Assembly: GCA_018061005.1 (NCBI GenBank)
Contig: JAGOVA010000029.1
Span: forward strand, 1 to 32,300
Reading direction: 5' to 3'
Source: Sterolibacterium sp.
GTDB taxonomy: Bacteria; Pseudomonadota; Gammaproteobacteria; Burkholderiales; Rhodocyclaceae
DNA: 32,300 nucleotides
Both the position numbers and the translations under genes were made by a program. Of this stretch, positions 17,892 to 27,010 are shown piece after piece. The notes under the pieces were generated by a model. That model made no database searches. It had not been told where the DNA came from and saw only the letters and a list, made by a program, of their open reading frames with translations. Within the stretch, counting starts at the first letter, position 1; the number at the start of each line of letters is the position of its first letter.

Positions 17892-18767
17892 TTACTGCTT
17901 GGCCGCCGTAATGTCGGCCTTGGCATCGATGCCCAGCGTATAGCCCAGTGAAACGTGGTGGAAACGTCCCAGCGCGCTGTCGTCATGGATGGCGAAGCCG
18001 AAGTTGTAGACCTTGCCGGGTGCCATGACGATATCGCCTTCACCCCCGCCGGCCAGCTTGCGGGTCACGGTCACAGTCCAGGTGTCGCCCTTTTGCTCGC
18101 CCTTGGCTTCAACCAGCCCCTTGCCGCCTTCCATCACACGCTTGTCGGCAACGTAACCATCCACCGCCTTGCCCTTGCTCTTCCACTGAATAAGGTCGTA
18201 GAACTTGCCGGTTTTGACATCGCCACCGGGGACGTACTTGGTCTTTTTGTCATCCTTGGCATCCGGCATGGTGCGGGAGTCGCCATGACAGGTTTCCCAG
18301 CAGCCACTCTGGCTGGCGCGCTCGATCTTGTTGTCTTCGAGCATGAAGGCGAGCTTGACCGGATTTTCCTTGTCCATCTTCTCGCCGCCGCTGGCCGCAG
18401 GCTGTTTCCAGGTGAAGCGCAGGTAAAGGTTGCTGCCATCGTTGGCCGCCTGAACATCGACCGGGATGCTGCCTGCCTTGCCCTTGATGGGCTTGGGTTC
18501 ATTCTTCTGACCCAAAACGATCTTCTTGCCCATGTCGGCGGTTTCATCGCTATGGCAGTCGACGCAGCGCTCGCCTTTTTTGAACGCCTTGGCACCGCCG
18601 TGTTCCGTTCCCTTGGTGATCCATTCCATCGGGGATGCACCCGGGTAGAGCAGGACGATCTTCTTGCTGGGCACTTTGCTCCAGTCGGGGGCAGCCGCGA
18701 GCGCGTGGCCGCTGGCCGCGAGCGACAAAATCAGACCCAGGGCGGAAGAGGTGATCAGCTTATGCAT
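17892..18767 (-). CDS. Periplasmic cytochrome with ethylbenzene-dehydrogenase-like heme-binding domain
   Basis: The ATG at 18767 follows a near-perfect AAGGAGT, giving 291 residues with a clear signal peptide (cleavage after about residue 25, HALAAA). A standard c-type heme motif CVDCH is at 68-72. A second motif, CWETCH at 156-161, has three residues between the cysteines (CX3CH). The body, with IPVDVQAANDGSNLYLRFTW and FGFAIHDD, resembles the cytochrome c-552/DMSO-reductase-like heme-binding (EB_dh, PF09459) family, which includes the gamma subunits of ethylbenzene and selenate dehydrogenases. No molybdoenzyme lies nearby. Placed downstream of nirS and the NapC/NirT gene, it is probably an electron-transfer partner between NirT and NirS or another reductase (inference). 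Confidence 0.85.
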   Translation of the reverse strand: MHKLITSSALGLILSLAASGHALAAAPDWSKVPSKKIVLLYPGASPMEWITKGTEHGGAKAFKKGERCVDCHSDETADMGKKIVLGQKNEPKPIKGKAGSIPVDVQAANDGSNLYLRFTWKQPAASGGEKMDKENPVKLAFMLEDNKIERASQSGCWETCHGDSRTMPDAKDDKKTKYVPGGDVKTGKFYDLIQWKSKGKAVDGYVADKRVMEGGKGLVEAKGEQKGDTWTVTVTRKLAGGGEGDIVMAPGKVYNFGFAIHDDSALGRFHHVSLGYTLGIDAKADITAAKQ

Positions 18768-18840
18768 GGAATGACTCCTTGAATGTGGTGAAACTGGAAT
18801 GAGATGGGGCGTGTGGATCGTGAAGGGAGGAGTGCAGCGT

Positions 18841-19434
18841 TTACTCATCATCTTCCTTCATGCCCTTGGGTTTGTGGTGAGCAATTCCCTTGTGGCAGTC
18901 GATGCAGGTCATTTTGTCACGCTGGGCATTCTCATGCTGTTTCTTGGCGCGCTGTTTTTGTGCTTCCGGGTTCATGCCATCAAAGCTGTGGCAGTTGCGG
19001 CACTCGCGGGAATCGCTGTCCTTCATGCGCTTCCATTCGTGCTCGGCCAGTGTCAGGCGTTTGGCCTCAAACTTCTCTTTGGTATCGATGGTGCCCATGA
19101 TCTTGCCATAGACTTCCTGCGAAGCCTGGATCTTGCGCATGATCTTGTGCGTCCAGTCTTTCGGTACGTGGCAGTCGGGGCAGGTCGCGCGCACGCCGGT
19201 GCGGTTCGAGTAATGGATGGTCTGCTTGTATTCCTGATACACGTTATCGTGCATTTCATGGCAGGAGATACAGAAATCAAGGTTGTTCGTGGCTTCCATG
19301 CCGGTGTTGAACGCGCCCCAGAAAACAATGCCGGAAATAAAGCCGACGATGATCAGGGTGAGCAGGGAGTATTTTGCGCTTGGGCGCTTGAGCATGGCCC
19401 AGAGGCCGGGTTTTGGATTGTTGTGATCACTCAT
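18841..19434 (-). CDS. nirT: NapC/NirT-family tetraheme quinol dehydrogenase
   Basis: Proteins of this family take electrons from the quinol pool and pass them to periplasmic reductases. The 197 residues hold one N-terminal membrane anchor (about residues 23-42) and four CxxCH heme motifs: CISCH 55-59, CPDCH 85-89, CRNCH 145-149 and CIDCH 177-181. Length and spacing fit NapC/NirT. No napA or napB is in the window, while nirS is immediately upstream, so NirT is the better name, as in Pseudomonas stutzeri nirSTB. A strong terminator lies between nirS and this gene. The EB_dh-like cytochrome follows 73 bases downstream. Confidence 0.9.
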   Translation of the reverse strand: MSDHNNPKPGLWAMLKRPSAKYSLLTLIIVGFISGIVFWGAFNTGMEATNNLDFCISCHEMHDNVYQEYKQTIHYSNRTGVRATCPDCHVPKDWTHKIMRKIQASQEVYGKIMGTIDTKEKFEAKRLTLAEHEWKRMKDSDSRECRNCHSFDGMNPEAQKQRAKKQHENAQRDKMTCIDCHKGIAHHKPKGMKEDDE

Positions 19435-19516
19435 TTTGTTTCTGCCTTTGACCTTGGGCTACCGTAGCGATGCTTGTTGATGTGCGCTTGCTGCAAGGAC
19501 TGTGGTTGTGCGGTTG

Positions 19517-19548
19517 AAAAAAGGGCGGGAGCTGCGCGCTCCCGCCCT
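19517..19548 (-). terminator. Intrinsic terminator of nirS
   Basis: Perfect 11-base arms (19522-19532 and 19538-19548) around a 5-base loop are followed on the minus strand by six Ts. It begins ten bases after the nirS stop. This is the cleanest terminator on the minus strand here, implying that nirS is expressed above its downstream neighbours. Confidence 0.88.
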
Positions 19549-19557
19549 GTGACATCA

Positions 19558-21288
19558 TTAATAGATGTCGTGCTGCGTGTTGTAGACGTTGAACTTGCCA
19601 GTCGGTGTGATCATCTTTGGATCGGTGATCACCTTCTTCAGTGCCAGTGTCTTGTCGTCATACACCACGATGGCCGACTGATCCGCCTTGCCGCCCCACA
19701 GCGAGATCCAGACTTCGGTGCCATCCGCACTGTATTCCGGATGCACGGCGCGGCGGGTGGCCTTGGTTTCAGGCAGGCCGGAGTCCTTGGCGACGTTGAT
19801 GACCTTCACCGGCTTGGAAAGATCGTCCATGTTCCAGACCGCCACCGATTCAGCCAGCGTCTTGTCCGGGTTTTGCGGAGAGTCTGCCCAGAAATGCTTG
19901 GACTTCGGATGGGTCTTGACGAACAGGTTGCCCGGAACGTGCTTCATTTCCTGCACGACCTTCCAGTTATGCTGCTTGTACTGGGCAAACTTCTTTTCGT
20001 CGGACGGGGTCGAGATCAAGGTCACGACATCGGCACCGAGGTGACCCGTCGCCCAAACCGGACCAAACTTCGGATGGACGAAGTTTGCACCACGCCCCGG
20101 ATGCGGGATCTTGGCGGTATTGACCAGTGCGGCCAGTTTGCCGGTTTTGGTGTCGACTGCAGCAATCTTGTTGGAAGCATTGGCCGCCACCAGGAAGTAA
20201 CGCTTGGACGCATCCCAGCCGCCGTCATGCAGGAACTTCGCTGAGCCGATAGTGGTCGTCTTCAGGTTTTCGATGTCGGAATAATCCACCAGCAGAATCT
20301 GGCCGGTTTCCTTGATGTTCACAACCCACTCCGGCTTGATGAAGGAAGCCACGATCGAAGCGACGCGCGGTTCCGGATGGTATTCGCCATCCACGGTCAT
20401 GCCCCGGGTGGAGACCACCTTGCGCGGCTTCAGCGTGTCGCCGTCCATGATGACGTACTGCGGCGGCCAGTAGGAACCGGCAATGGCGTACTTGTCTTCA
20501 AAGCCCTTGAACTTGGAGGTGTCGACCGAGCGGGCATCGAAGCCAATCTTGACTTCAGCCACCACGGCCGGTTTTTCCATCCACAGGTCGATCAGCGATA
20601 GGCGGCCATCGCGACCGATCACGTACACATAACGGCCGGAAGCCGACAGGCGCGAGATGTGCACCGCATAGCCCGTCTTGACGATGCTGCGGATTTCCTT
20701 GGTGTCGCCATCAATCAGCGCCACTTCGCCGGTATCACGCAGGGTGACCGAGAACATGTTCTTCAGGTTGTACTTGTTCATCTGCTTGGTCGGACGTTGG
20801 TCGACCGGCACGATGACTTTCCAGGAGTCCAGGGTTTCCTTGAAGCTGTACTCGGGCGGCACATCTGGCGTGGTCTGGATGTACTTCGCCATCAGCGAGA
20901 TTTCATCTTTGGTCAGGATGTCGTCGAAGTTCACCATGCCGCCTTCAGTGCCATAGGTGAGGATCTTTTCCAGACGGTTCTGGCCGAGCTTGAGCGTGCC
21001 GCCCTCCTGGGTCGAGCCATCCGGCAGCTTCTTGCTCCAGTGCGGTTCCAGGTTCTTGCCCGTCGCACCCTTACGCAGCACGCCGTGACAACCGGCACAG
21101 CGTTCGAAGTAAATCTTCTTGGCAGCGGCCTTTTCGTCGGCACTCAGGGTCGGTGCCACGGGTGCGGCGGCGGCGGTTTCGACCGCTTGCTGGGCGTGGC
21201 TTACGCCAAACGCGCCCATCAGTGCCAACGGCAGCACAGCCAAGCGCAACATATGATTTCTATGGCCTGAAGGTTTCGATATCGTCAT
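19558..21288 (-). CDS. nirS: Cytochrome cd1 nitrite reductase
   Basis: NirS is the periplasmic dimeric enzyme that reduces nitrite to NO. I start at ATG 21288, preceded by AAGGGG; the 576-residue precursor has a signal peptide ending near HAQ (residues 31-33). The N-terminal cytochrome c domain has CAGCH at 64-68 and a probable axial methionine at 118. The C-terminal eight-bladed propeller binds heme d1 through His210 (YAVHISR). The catalytic histidines are His354 (LHDGG) and His396 (HPGRGANF), spaced 42 apart as in P. aeruginosa His327/His369. The C-terminal PTGKFNVYNT is characteristic. A perfect FNR/Dnr box lies about 97 bases upstream. Confidence 0.98.
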   Translation of the reverse strand: MTISKPSGHRNHMLRLAVLPLALMGAFGVSHAQQAVETAAAAPVAPTLSADEKAAAKKIYFERCAGCHGVLRKGATGKNLEPHWSKKLPDGSTQEGGTLKLGQNRLEKILTYGTEGGMVNFDDILTKDEISLMAKYIQTTPDVPPEYSFKETLDSWKVIVPVDQRPTKQMNKYNLKNMFSVTLRDTGEVALIDGDTKEIRSIVKTGYAVHISRLSASGRYVYVIGRDGRLSLIDLWMEKPAVVAEVKIGFDARSVDTSKFKGFEDKYAIAGSYWPPQYVIMDGDTLKPRKVVSTRGMTVDGEYHPEPRVASIVASFIKPEWVVNIKETGQILLVDYSDIENLKTTTIGSAKFLHDGGWDASKRYFLVAANASNKIAAVDTKTGKLAALVNTAKIPHPGRGANFVHPKFGPVWATGHLGADVVTLISTPSDEKKFAQYKQHNWKVVQEMKHVPGNLFVKTHPKSKHFWADSPQNPDKTLAESVAVWNMDDLSKPVKVINVAKDSGLPETKATRRAVHPEYSADGTEVWISLWGGKADQSAIVVYDDKTLALKKVITDPKMITPTGKFNVYNTQHDIY

Positions 21289-21378
21289 GTTTTTAACCCC
21301 TTTTCTATAGTGAGTAGGTGAAGCGGACAGCAATAAAATTAATGCTTGAAGTTTCGTCGGTTAGCGCAATCTATGTCA

Positions 21379-21392
21379 TTGATTAAAATCAA
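21379..21392. promoter_or_regulatory. Perfect FNR/Dnr box between nirS and the FecR-domain gene
   Basis: TTGAT-TAAA-ATCAA is an exact match to the FNR/Anr/Dnr consensus and is palindromic, so it could serve either gene. Its centre is 97 bases from the nirS ATG and 154 bases from the FecR-domain gene. No ideal -10 is found 33 bases away on the nirS side; candidate AT-rich -10 elements lie about 47-50 bases away, consistent with a more distal activator position. Confidence 0.75.
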
Positions 21393-21538
21393 TCAATTCT
21401 TGGTTTTTTTTGTAAGGAAAACCCGCGTGTCATTGAAGGGTAAATCCTACATGAATTGAATGTCATTACCTTGGGCGTTCCGGCAGGTGAGCTCGCCTAT
21501 ACTGCAGGTCATGGGTTGTTTTTGTCAGGAAGAAAATC

Positions 21539-22315
21539 ATGGGTTCTATGAATGTGGCGCGTGTTGTGTTGTGCGGTTTTTGTCTGGCCGGTTTTTTGCT
21601 GCCTGGAATCGTTCAGGCAGGTAACGCCGGGACGGTGATGGCTACTTCCGGGGCGATTAGTGCCGTGACGGCAGAAGGCAAATCGCGCACGCTCCAGAAA
21701 GGCTCGCCGGTGAGTTCCGGCGATACGCTGGTGACGGGTAAGGGCGGGCACGTCGATGTGCGCTTCAGTGATGAATCCATGGTGCAGTTGCGTCCGGAAA
21801 CCCGTTTTCGTATCGATGATTACGCCTATGCCCGCAGCAAGTCAGGGACGACTCAAGGCGGCGAGGCCGAGCCGCGCAGTTTTTTCAGTCTACTCAAGGG
21901 TGGGTTCCGCGCGGTGAGCGGCATGATCGCGAAAATCAAGCGTAGCAATGTGGCGGTGGTAACACCCACGGCTACGATCGGTATCCGTGGCACGGATTAC
22001 ATGGCCTCGCTGGATGAGCGCGCTGGTTTGCGGGTCAGTGTGGCGCGCGGTGAAATCTCGCTGGACAACAAGGCGGGCAGTTTTTCTGTGGCTGAAGGGC
22101 AGGGGGCTTATGTGCCGAATGCCGACAGCGCGCCGACGTATATATCGCTGGATGGCGGTGGCTCGTCGGGCGGTCACCAGGCAGGGGCTGCCCGGGGCGG
22201 TGTGCAGATCAAAGGAAATACGCGGATTGAAGCGAATACGGAGCGCACCGGTGCGATTGCCGTCGGGCAGGAAAACCGCGCGGTCAACCAGGCCGGGGTG
22301 ATCGGCGGCGACTGA
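21539..22315 (+). CDS. Secreted FecR-domain protein
   Basis: The 258 residues begin with a signal peptide (hydrophobic residues 6-25, probable cleavage after VQA at 27). A FecR-type beta domain follows: KGSPVSSGDTLVTGKGG, VDVRFSDESMVQLRPET and VAVVTPTATIGIRGTDY, about residues 50-190. The C-terminal part is glycine/alanine-rich and low in structure, containing GGGSSGGHQAG. There is no membrane segment, and no FecI sigma factor or TonB receptor lies nearby. It is therefore not a classical iron-signalling FecR but one of the free periplasmic FecR-domain proteins of unknown role. AGGAAGA precedes the ATG. It diverges from nirS across a perfect FNR/Dnr box and could be co-regulated. Confidence 0.85.
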   Translation: MGSMNVARVVLCGFCLAGFLLPGIVQAGNAGTVMATSGAISAVTAEGKSRTLQKGSPVSSGDTLVTGKGGHVDVRFSDESMVQLRPETRFRIDDYAYARSKSGTTQGGEAEPRSFFSLLKGGFRAVSGMIAKIKRSNVAVVTPTATIGIRGTDYMASLDERAGLRVSVARGEISLDNKAGSFSVAEGQGAYVPNADSAPTYISLDGGGSSGGHQAGAARGGVQIKGNTRIEANTERTGAIAVGQENRAVNQAGVIGGD

Positions 22316-22368
22316 CACTGATCTCGGCGTTGTTTCTCTTTGTTTCTGTTGGTGGTGATGCAGCGTGA

Positions 22369-22947
22369 TCAGTGCCAGACGGATTTGCAGAGGGTGATTT
22401 CCTGATCTGTCATCACTGGCTTGATGACGCACTGGCGCTCCAGGGCTTCCTGCAGTCGGGTGCGTTCACGAGCGGCCTCTTCCTGTGCCTGCCTGCGCGC
22501 GGCAAGTCGTTCTTCCTTGAGTTTTAGTGCCACTTCCTGTTCGGCTTTGCGCTGGGTTTCTGCTTGTTGTTTGCGTTCGGCTTCACGCTTGAGCTCTGCG
22601 GCCAGCAGATCGAGTTTTTCCTGGCGTTGTTTGGTGTCGGTGGCAGCCGATGCGGAAGGCTGGGTTTCCGCATTCAGGGTGTTTCCAGGTTCGGATTGAT
22701 CTGATTGATCTGATGGTTCCGTGGCGGCTGATTTGTGACGGATTGTTGCGGTCACCCCCGAAATCAGTTTTTGAGCCCCGCTTTCCTCGGTATGTGTCGC
22801 GGCATGGCTGCTGTCGTGTGTCGTGCTGTGTGCAGCTGCGCCGCGCCGCGCGTGAGCATCGAGCGGCGTGATGGCGAAGAGTGTGGCTGCAATCGTGGCG
22901 GCTGCGATGCAGAGGGCAGGCAAGGGTGGATTCGCGGTCAGGGTCAT
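22369..22947 (-). CDS. Hypothetical secreted coiled-coil protein
   Basis: I do not recognise a family. The 192-residue product has a hydrophobic N-terminal segment (about residues 9-28) that looks like a signal peptide. A low-complexity Ser/Thr/His/Ala region reaches about residue 105. From about 105 to 170 a strongly charged Glu/Lys/Arg/Gln heptad-like stretch predicts a coiled coil (KREAERKQQAETQRKAEQEV). The end, QCVIKPVMTDQEITLCKSVW, has two cysteines that could form a disulfide. AAGGA lies upstream of the ATG. It follows parC on the same strand after 45 bases and converges with the FecR-domain gene. Confidence 0.75.
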   Translation of the reverse strand: MTLTANPPLPALCIAAATIAATLFAITPLDAHARRGAAAHSTTHDSSHAATHTEESGAQKLISGVTATIRHKSAATEPSDQSDQSEPGNTLNAETQPSASAATDTKQRQEKLDLLAAELKREAERKQQAETQRKAEQEVALKLKEERLAARRQAQEEAARERTRLQEALERQCVIKPVMTDQEITLCKSVWH

Positions 22948-22992
22948 GGCTGGGTTCCTTGTTGGCGAGTGTGCGTCAGGTGGATGGGCGTG

Positions 22993-25359
22993 TTACAGCG
23001 GTAGTTTCTTGCCGGGGAGGGGCGTGCCTTTGCGCGCCCGTTGCCCCTGGTGTTTGGCCAGATCGTCGCCTTTCAGGGTGAGTGGGGTCGTTTTGTTGCG
23101 CTCGCGACACGCCAGGGTCAGGGTCTCGCCATTGCAGTAACCGCAGGCCACTAGTGTTTGTTGTGCTTCCAGACTTTGCAGCATGACACCACGTCCCTTG
23201 CCGAGCACCTTGATTTCGCTGGCATCGAACATCAGCAGGCGTCCGTTGCTGCTGGCTGCCCACAGATGCGTGGCGTTGGCCTGCGGTACGACCACAGGGG
23301 ACAGGGGGGTTTCGCCTGCATCCAGGCTCATGAAAGCCTTGCCCGCCTTGATGCGGCTGGCCAGGTCGCTCACGCGGGAGACAAAGCCGTAGCCGCCACT
23401 GTTGGCAAAGAGATATGCGGCTTCAGGGGAGGCAGACAGTGCCTGAGCACGTTTGCCGTTGTCCTGCAGGTCGATCAGGGTGGCGAGTGGTACGCCATCG
23501 CCTTTGCCGCCGGGGATGGATGAGACGGGGATGGTGTAGGCGCGGCCATTCGTGTCGAGAATGATGAGTGGCCAGGTCGTGCGTGTTTCAAAGACGGCAA
23601 AGCCTTCGTCGCCGGTCTTGTAGTTGATGCTCTCGGTGGCAATGCCATGGCCTTGACGTGACCGTAGCCAGCCCGCTTTGGAGAGGATGACGGTGACCGG
23701 TTCGTCAGGCACGCTGGTTTTCAGATCGCCGCGTCCGGCACTGCTGGAAGCGTCTTCTTCAATCAGGGTGCGGCGCGCATCACCGTGGGTTTTGGCATCG
23801 CCTTCGATTTCCTTGATGATGGCGCGCGTCATGGCGGCTCGGTTGTCGAGCAGGTTTTGCAAGGTGCTGCGTTCCAGATACAGCTCGCCCAGCTCCTTTT
23901 CGATCTTGATGCCTTCCAGGCGCGCCAGCTGGCGCAGGCGGATTTCAAGGATGTCTTCGGCCTGGATTTCGCTCAGACCGAAGGCACTCATCAGGTTTTG
24001 TTTGGGATCATCGGATTCGCGGATGACGCGGATCACTTCTTCGATCCGCAGGAAGGCGATCATACGGCCTTGCAGGATGTGGATGCGCCGATCGACTTCA
24101 TCGAGCCGGAAGCGCGTGCGCCGTTCGACGGTGACGTAACGGAAATCCACCCATTCCTGGAGAATCTGGCGCAGATTTTTCTGTTGCGGATTGCCATCGC
24201 GCCCGATCATGGTCAGATTGAGCGAGGCCGAAGTTTCCATCGAGGTGTTGGTCAGCAGTACCGCCATGAAATCCGCCACGGCGATGCGTGAGGAGCGCGG
24301 TTCGAGGATCAGGCGCACCGCTTCAACATCGCTGGATTCGTCGCGCGCCACGTCGAGCACCGCCAGCACGGCGGCCTTGAGGTTCTTCTGTTCCTGGCTG
24401 ATGTCTTTTTTGCCCGCACGCGGTTGCGGGTTGGTGACGGACTCGATTTCCGCCATCACCTGGGCGACAGAAACACCATGCGGCAGTTCATTGACGATCA
24501 CGCGCCACTGACCACGCGCCATTTCCTCGACGCGCCAGCGCGCCCGCACCCGCAGGCTGCCGCGCCCGCTTTCGTAAGCATCGCGCAGGGTGTTGGAGGA
24601 GGAAATGATCTGGCCACCCCCCGGAAAATCCGGTCCATGGATGTGCTGAAGCAGATCGGTCAGCGTTGCCTCGGGGTGGCGTATCAGATGAATGGCGGCC
24701 TGCGCGACTTCATGGAGATTGTGTGGCGGGATTTCTGTCGCCATGCCCACGGCAATGCCGGACGCCCCATTGAGCAGCGTGAATGGCAGGCGGGCGGGCA
24801 GCAACACGGGCTCTTCAAAACTGCCGTCGTAATTGGGGCGGAAGTCGACCGTGCCGCGATGGACTTCGGCGAGCAGCAGTTCGGCAATCGGCGTGAGACG
24901 GATTTCGGTGTAACGCATGGCCGCTGCGCCGTCGCCATCGCGTGAGCCAAAATTACCCTGGCCATCGGCGAGTGGATAACGCAGGCTGAAATCCTGGGCG
25001 ATGCGTACCATCGCGTCATACACCGAGGAGTCGCCATGCGGGTGGAGTTTGCCCAGCACATCCCCGACCACCCGCGCTGACTTGACGTGCTTGGCGGTCG
25101 CCGACAGGCGCATTTCGTGCATGGCATAAAGAATGCGTCGCTGGACGGGCTTCTGCCCATCTTCGACCTGTGGCAGGGCGCGCCCCTTGACTACCGACAT
25201 GGCATACGCCAGATAAGCGCGCTCGGCAAACAGATCGAGCGGCGCGGCATCATCAGGCAGGCGGGGCTGCTCTATCGGCGGTGGCGGCGGTGGCAGAGAT
25301 GAATGTGATGTGTCGTCATCAGCCGTGGTGCTGAAAAGATCCAGATTGTCGTTGCTCAT
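22993..25359 (-). CDS. parC: DNA topoisomerase IV subunit A
   Basis: ParC is the DNA-cleaving subunit of the enzyme that decatenates daughter chromosomes. The 788-residue protein has a proline-rich N-terminal tail containing six consecutive prolines, then the winged-helix and tower domains. The catalytic tyrosine is at about residue 150 (AAMRYTE). The quinolone-determining region [12 protein letters not shown] keeps Ser111 and an acidic Asp115, the wild-type, drug-sensitive pattern. A C-terminal five- or six-bladed domain replaces the GyrA box, and its shorter length separates ParC from GyrA. parE is not adjacent upstream, where a divergent lipoprotein gene starts. Confidence 0.96.
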   Translation of the reverse strand: MSNDNLDLFSTTADDDTSHSSLPPPPPPIEQPRLPDDAAPLDLFAERAYLAYAMSVVKGRALPQVEDGQKPVQRRILYAMHEMRLSATAKHVKSARVVGDVLGKLHPHGDSSVYDAMVRIAQDFSLRYPLADGQGNFGSRDGDGAAAMRYTEIRLTPIAELLLAEVHRGTVDFRPNYDGSFEEPVLLPARLPFTLLNGASGIAVGMATEIPPHNLHEVAQAAIHLIRHPEATLTDLLQHIHGPDFPGGGQIISSSNTLRDAYESGRGSLRVRARWRVEEMARGQWRVIVNELPHGVSVAQVMAEIESVTNPQPRAGKKDISQEQKNLKAAVLAVLDVARDESSDVEAVRLILEPRSSRIAVADFMAVLLTNTSMETSASLNLTMIGRDGNPQQKNLRQILQEWVDFRYVTVERRTRFRLDEVDRRIHILQGRMIAFLRIEEVIRVIRESDDPKQNLMSAFGLSEIQAEDILEIRLRQLARLEGIKIEKELGELYLERSTLQNLLDNRAAMTRAIIKEIEGDAKTHGDARRTLIEEDASSSAGRGDLKTSVPDEPVTVILSKAGWLRSRQGHGIATESINYKTGDEGFAVFETRTTWPLIILDTNGRAYTIPVSSIPGGKGDGVPLATLIDLQDNGKRAQALSASPEAAYLFANSGGYGFVSRVSDLASRIKAGKAFMSLDAGETPLSPVVVPQANATHLWAASSNGRLLMFDASEIKVLGKGRGVMLQSLEAQQTLVACGYCNGETLTLACRERNKTTPLTLKGDDLAKHQGQRARKGTPLPGKKLPL

Positions 25360-25555
25360 ATTTCGTATTCAATAGGCTAGCAAAATCCAAACCGCCAGCA
25401 TAGCCCGCGATAGCAGGCCGGTGCAAGCTGGTGCAACAGCCGTCGGTAAAATTCCAGCGGCGGCTGGGTTACAGCCCTACAGTCGGCCAGGTAAATTTCC
25501 GTTAAAACGATTAACCTGCAGACATTTCCAGCGTGTCTCTCGATAGGGTGATGCC

Positions 25556-26500
25556 ATGAATACATGTTGTTTCTCCGTAAGAAGCCTGTCTGCCGGGCTG
25601 CGGGCGGTCTTGCTCGTGGCGGCTGTGGTGGGGCTGGTCGGCATGGCGGGCTGCGCCGCTGCGCCGCAGAAGAAAGCAGGCTCCGCCAAGGTCGAGCGCG
25701 AAGCCAATGCGTCCACACTCACGCTCAACGCAGAAAGCCGGGTACGTCAGGTGCTCGATGCCGTGCCACCCGAGTCGTTGATGGAGCACTTCGAGGCTTA
25801 CGATACGCAGGGGCGTTTGTGGTCTTATCTCGCGATGACGGACACCGAGGCGGGCGGCGTGCTGTTTATGGATGACCGTTTGCAAGGGACGCTCACGCGT
25901 CAGGATGTACAGGCTTTTTACGCCTGCCGTGGCCATGTCATGATGGCCGATCGTCGTTACTGGGCCAGCGAGTTGCAAGCCTGGCTGGAAGGTTTGCAGA
26001 CGCGGGTTCATCCGGAAACATCCGTATTGCTCGAGTTTTCTGGCAAGTCGACCGTGCAGAGCATCAAGGAAGCGACGGAAAACCCGGTGCTCGGGCGCAT
26101 CCGTTCGCTATTGGGGATGGGGACGAATCCCTTGAATATCTTCAGCACGCTCAGTTCGGCACGCAACGAATACGATGCCAGCGAACAGTTCAAGAATGAA
26201 ATCGCCGCCATGAACCAGCTCAAACCCGGGATGCGGGAGACGCGACTGGCCGAGATTGCCAACCCGCAGGATCTGGGGTTTCTGGATAAAGGAATACTCA
26301 TGGCCTATCCGACGCATCGTGCCGAATACTTCATCGTGGATGGGCAGATACGCGTGATCCAGCAGCCTTCGCTGTACACAATGTCGCGACTCAAACCGGC
26401 GGTGTTCTACCTTCCCGACGTGCAATGGTCACGCTGTAATCCAAAAGAATGGATGGACGCGCTCCCCAAAGCGCAGCCGACAGAAGCAGGAGCGCAGTGA
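25556..26500 (+). CDS. Orphan lipoprotein of unknown function
   Basis: The 314-residue product has a lipoprotein signal: basic and hydrophobic residues 8-30 followed by the lipobox MAGC, with the lipidated cysteine at 33. The mature part begins with a flexible Ala/Lys stretch. The rest is soluble, with LWSYLAMTDTEAGGVLFMDD near residue 87 and a C-terminal cysteine in WSRCNPKEW. I recognise no domain. It is divergent from parC (196-base gap) and followed by a gene-poor region, so neighbours give no functional hint. Export to the outer or inner membrane is expected; residue +2 is Ala, which favours the outer membrane. Confidence 0.8.
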   Translation: MNTCCFSVRSLSAGLRAVLLVAAVVGLVGMAGCAAAPQKKAGSAKVEREANASTLTLNAESRVRQVLDAVPPESLMEHFEAYDTQGRLWSYLAMTDTEAGGVLFMDDRLQGTLTRQDVQAFYACRGHVMMADRRYWASELQAWLEGLQTRVHPETSVLLEFSGKSTVQSIKEATENPVLGRIRSLLGMGTNPLNIFSTLSSARNEYDASEQFKNEIAAMNQLKPGMRETRLAEIANPQDLGFLDKGILMAYPTHRAEYFIVDGQIRVIQQPSLYTMSRLKPAVFYLPDVQWSRCNPKEWMDALPKAQPTEAGAQ

Positions 26501-26524
26501 CGCCCGTTGAATGAAAATCAAGCG

Positions 26525-26640
26525 TCCCTGTGTCTCGGTTTGTGCGACCTGATGTCCATCGCGATCGGCTTCGACGATACGGCCGTGATGAGTGAGTCTG
26601 TCGGGTAGGGGCTTCGTTCTCTGGGTATCGTCAGCCATGC
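26525..26640 (-). pseudogene. Possible remnant of an IS21-type istB C-terminus
   Basis: The minus-strand translation contains LPDRLTHHGRIVEADRDG, which resembles the conserved C-terminal end of IstB helper ATPases (DRLTHHCHIVE-type). Only about 30 residues are recognisable and no Walker motif, IstA or terminal inverted repeat was found. If correct, this is a scar of an IS21-family insertion at the island border. The resemblance is from memory and could be chance. Confidence 0.3.
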
Positions 26641-26980
26641 GGGTAGCGGTGGGGGTCAGGCGGCGATGGCGTGCCGCAACTGGGTGATGATCTGCGCGGC
26701 CTGGGTCGCCCCGGCGGCCACCCCTGACCCTACCTCTGGCGCGAGCAGACGCGATTGCTGTCGTCGGCACCCCAGTCTCCGCCGCTGTAGCAGTCTCCAA
26801 CCACAACCGGGCGTCTCTAAGCCCTTGTCGCGCAAGGAAGTCGCCCTGGGAGCACTCCACGGACGCGAGAGAAAAACAGAGAACAGAGAGCCTTCGGAGC
26901 GGCTGGCGGCACGCGCGGGGCGCGCGCGTGTCCGAGAGGCGATGCTCGCAAATCCTGCAACCACGCGGGGAACGGGCAAA

Positions 26981-27010
26981 AAAATCCCAACCGATCAGGG
27001 TTGGGATTTT
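26981..27010. terminator. Bidirectional intrinsic terminator
   Basis: AAAATCCCAACC (26981-26992) and GGTTGGGATTTT (26999-27010) form a perfect 12-base stem with a 6-base loop, with A- and T-rich sides that work on both strands. It lies about 95 bases beyond the stop of the minus-strand helicase and probably ends its transcript. Confidence 0.85.

Noticed and set aside
22314-22374. Inverted repeat CACTGATC/GATCAGTG between the FecR-domain and coiled-coil genes
   Set aside because: The arms are about 43 bases apart without a T-run; it is not a convincing terminator or operator.
26700-26860. Faint resemblance of the minus strand to the C-terminus of hydroxyisobutyrate-type dehydrogenases
   Set aside because: Only about 15 scattered residues agree and the surrounding frame is not similar; chance is likelier.
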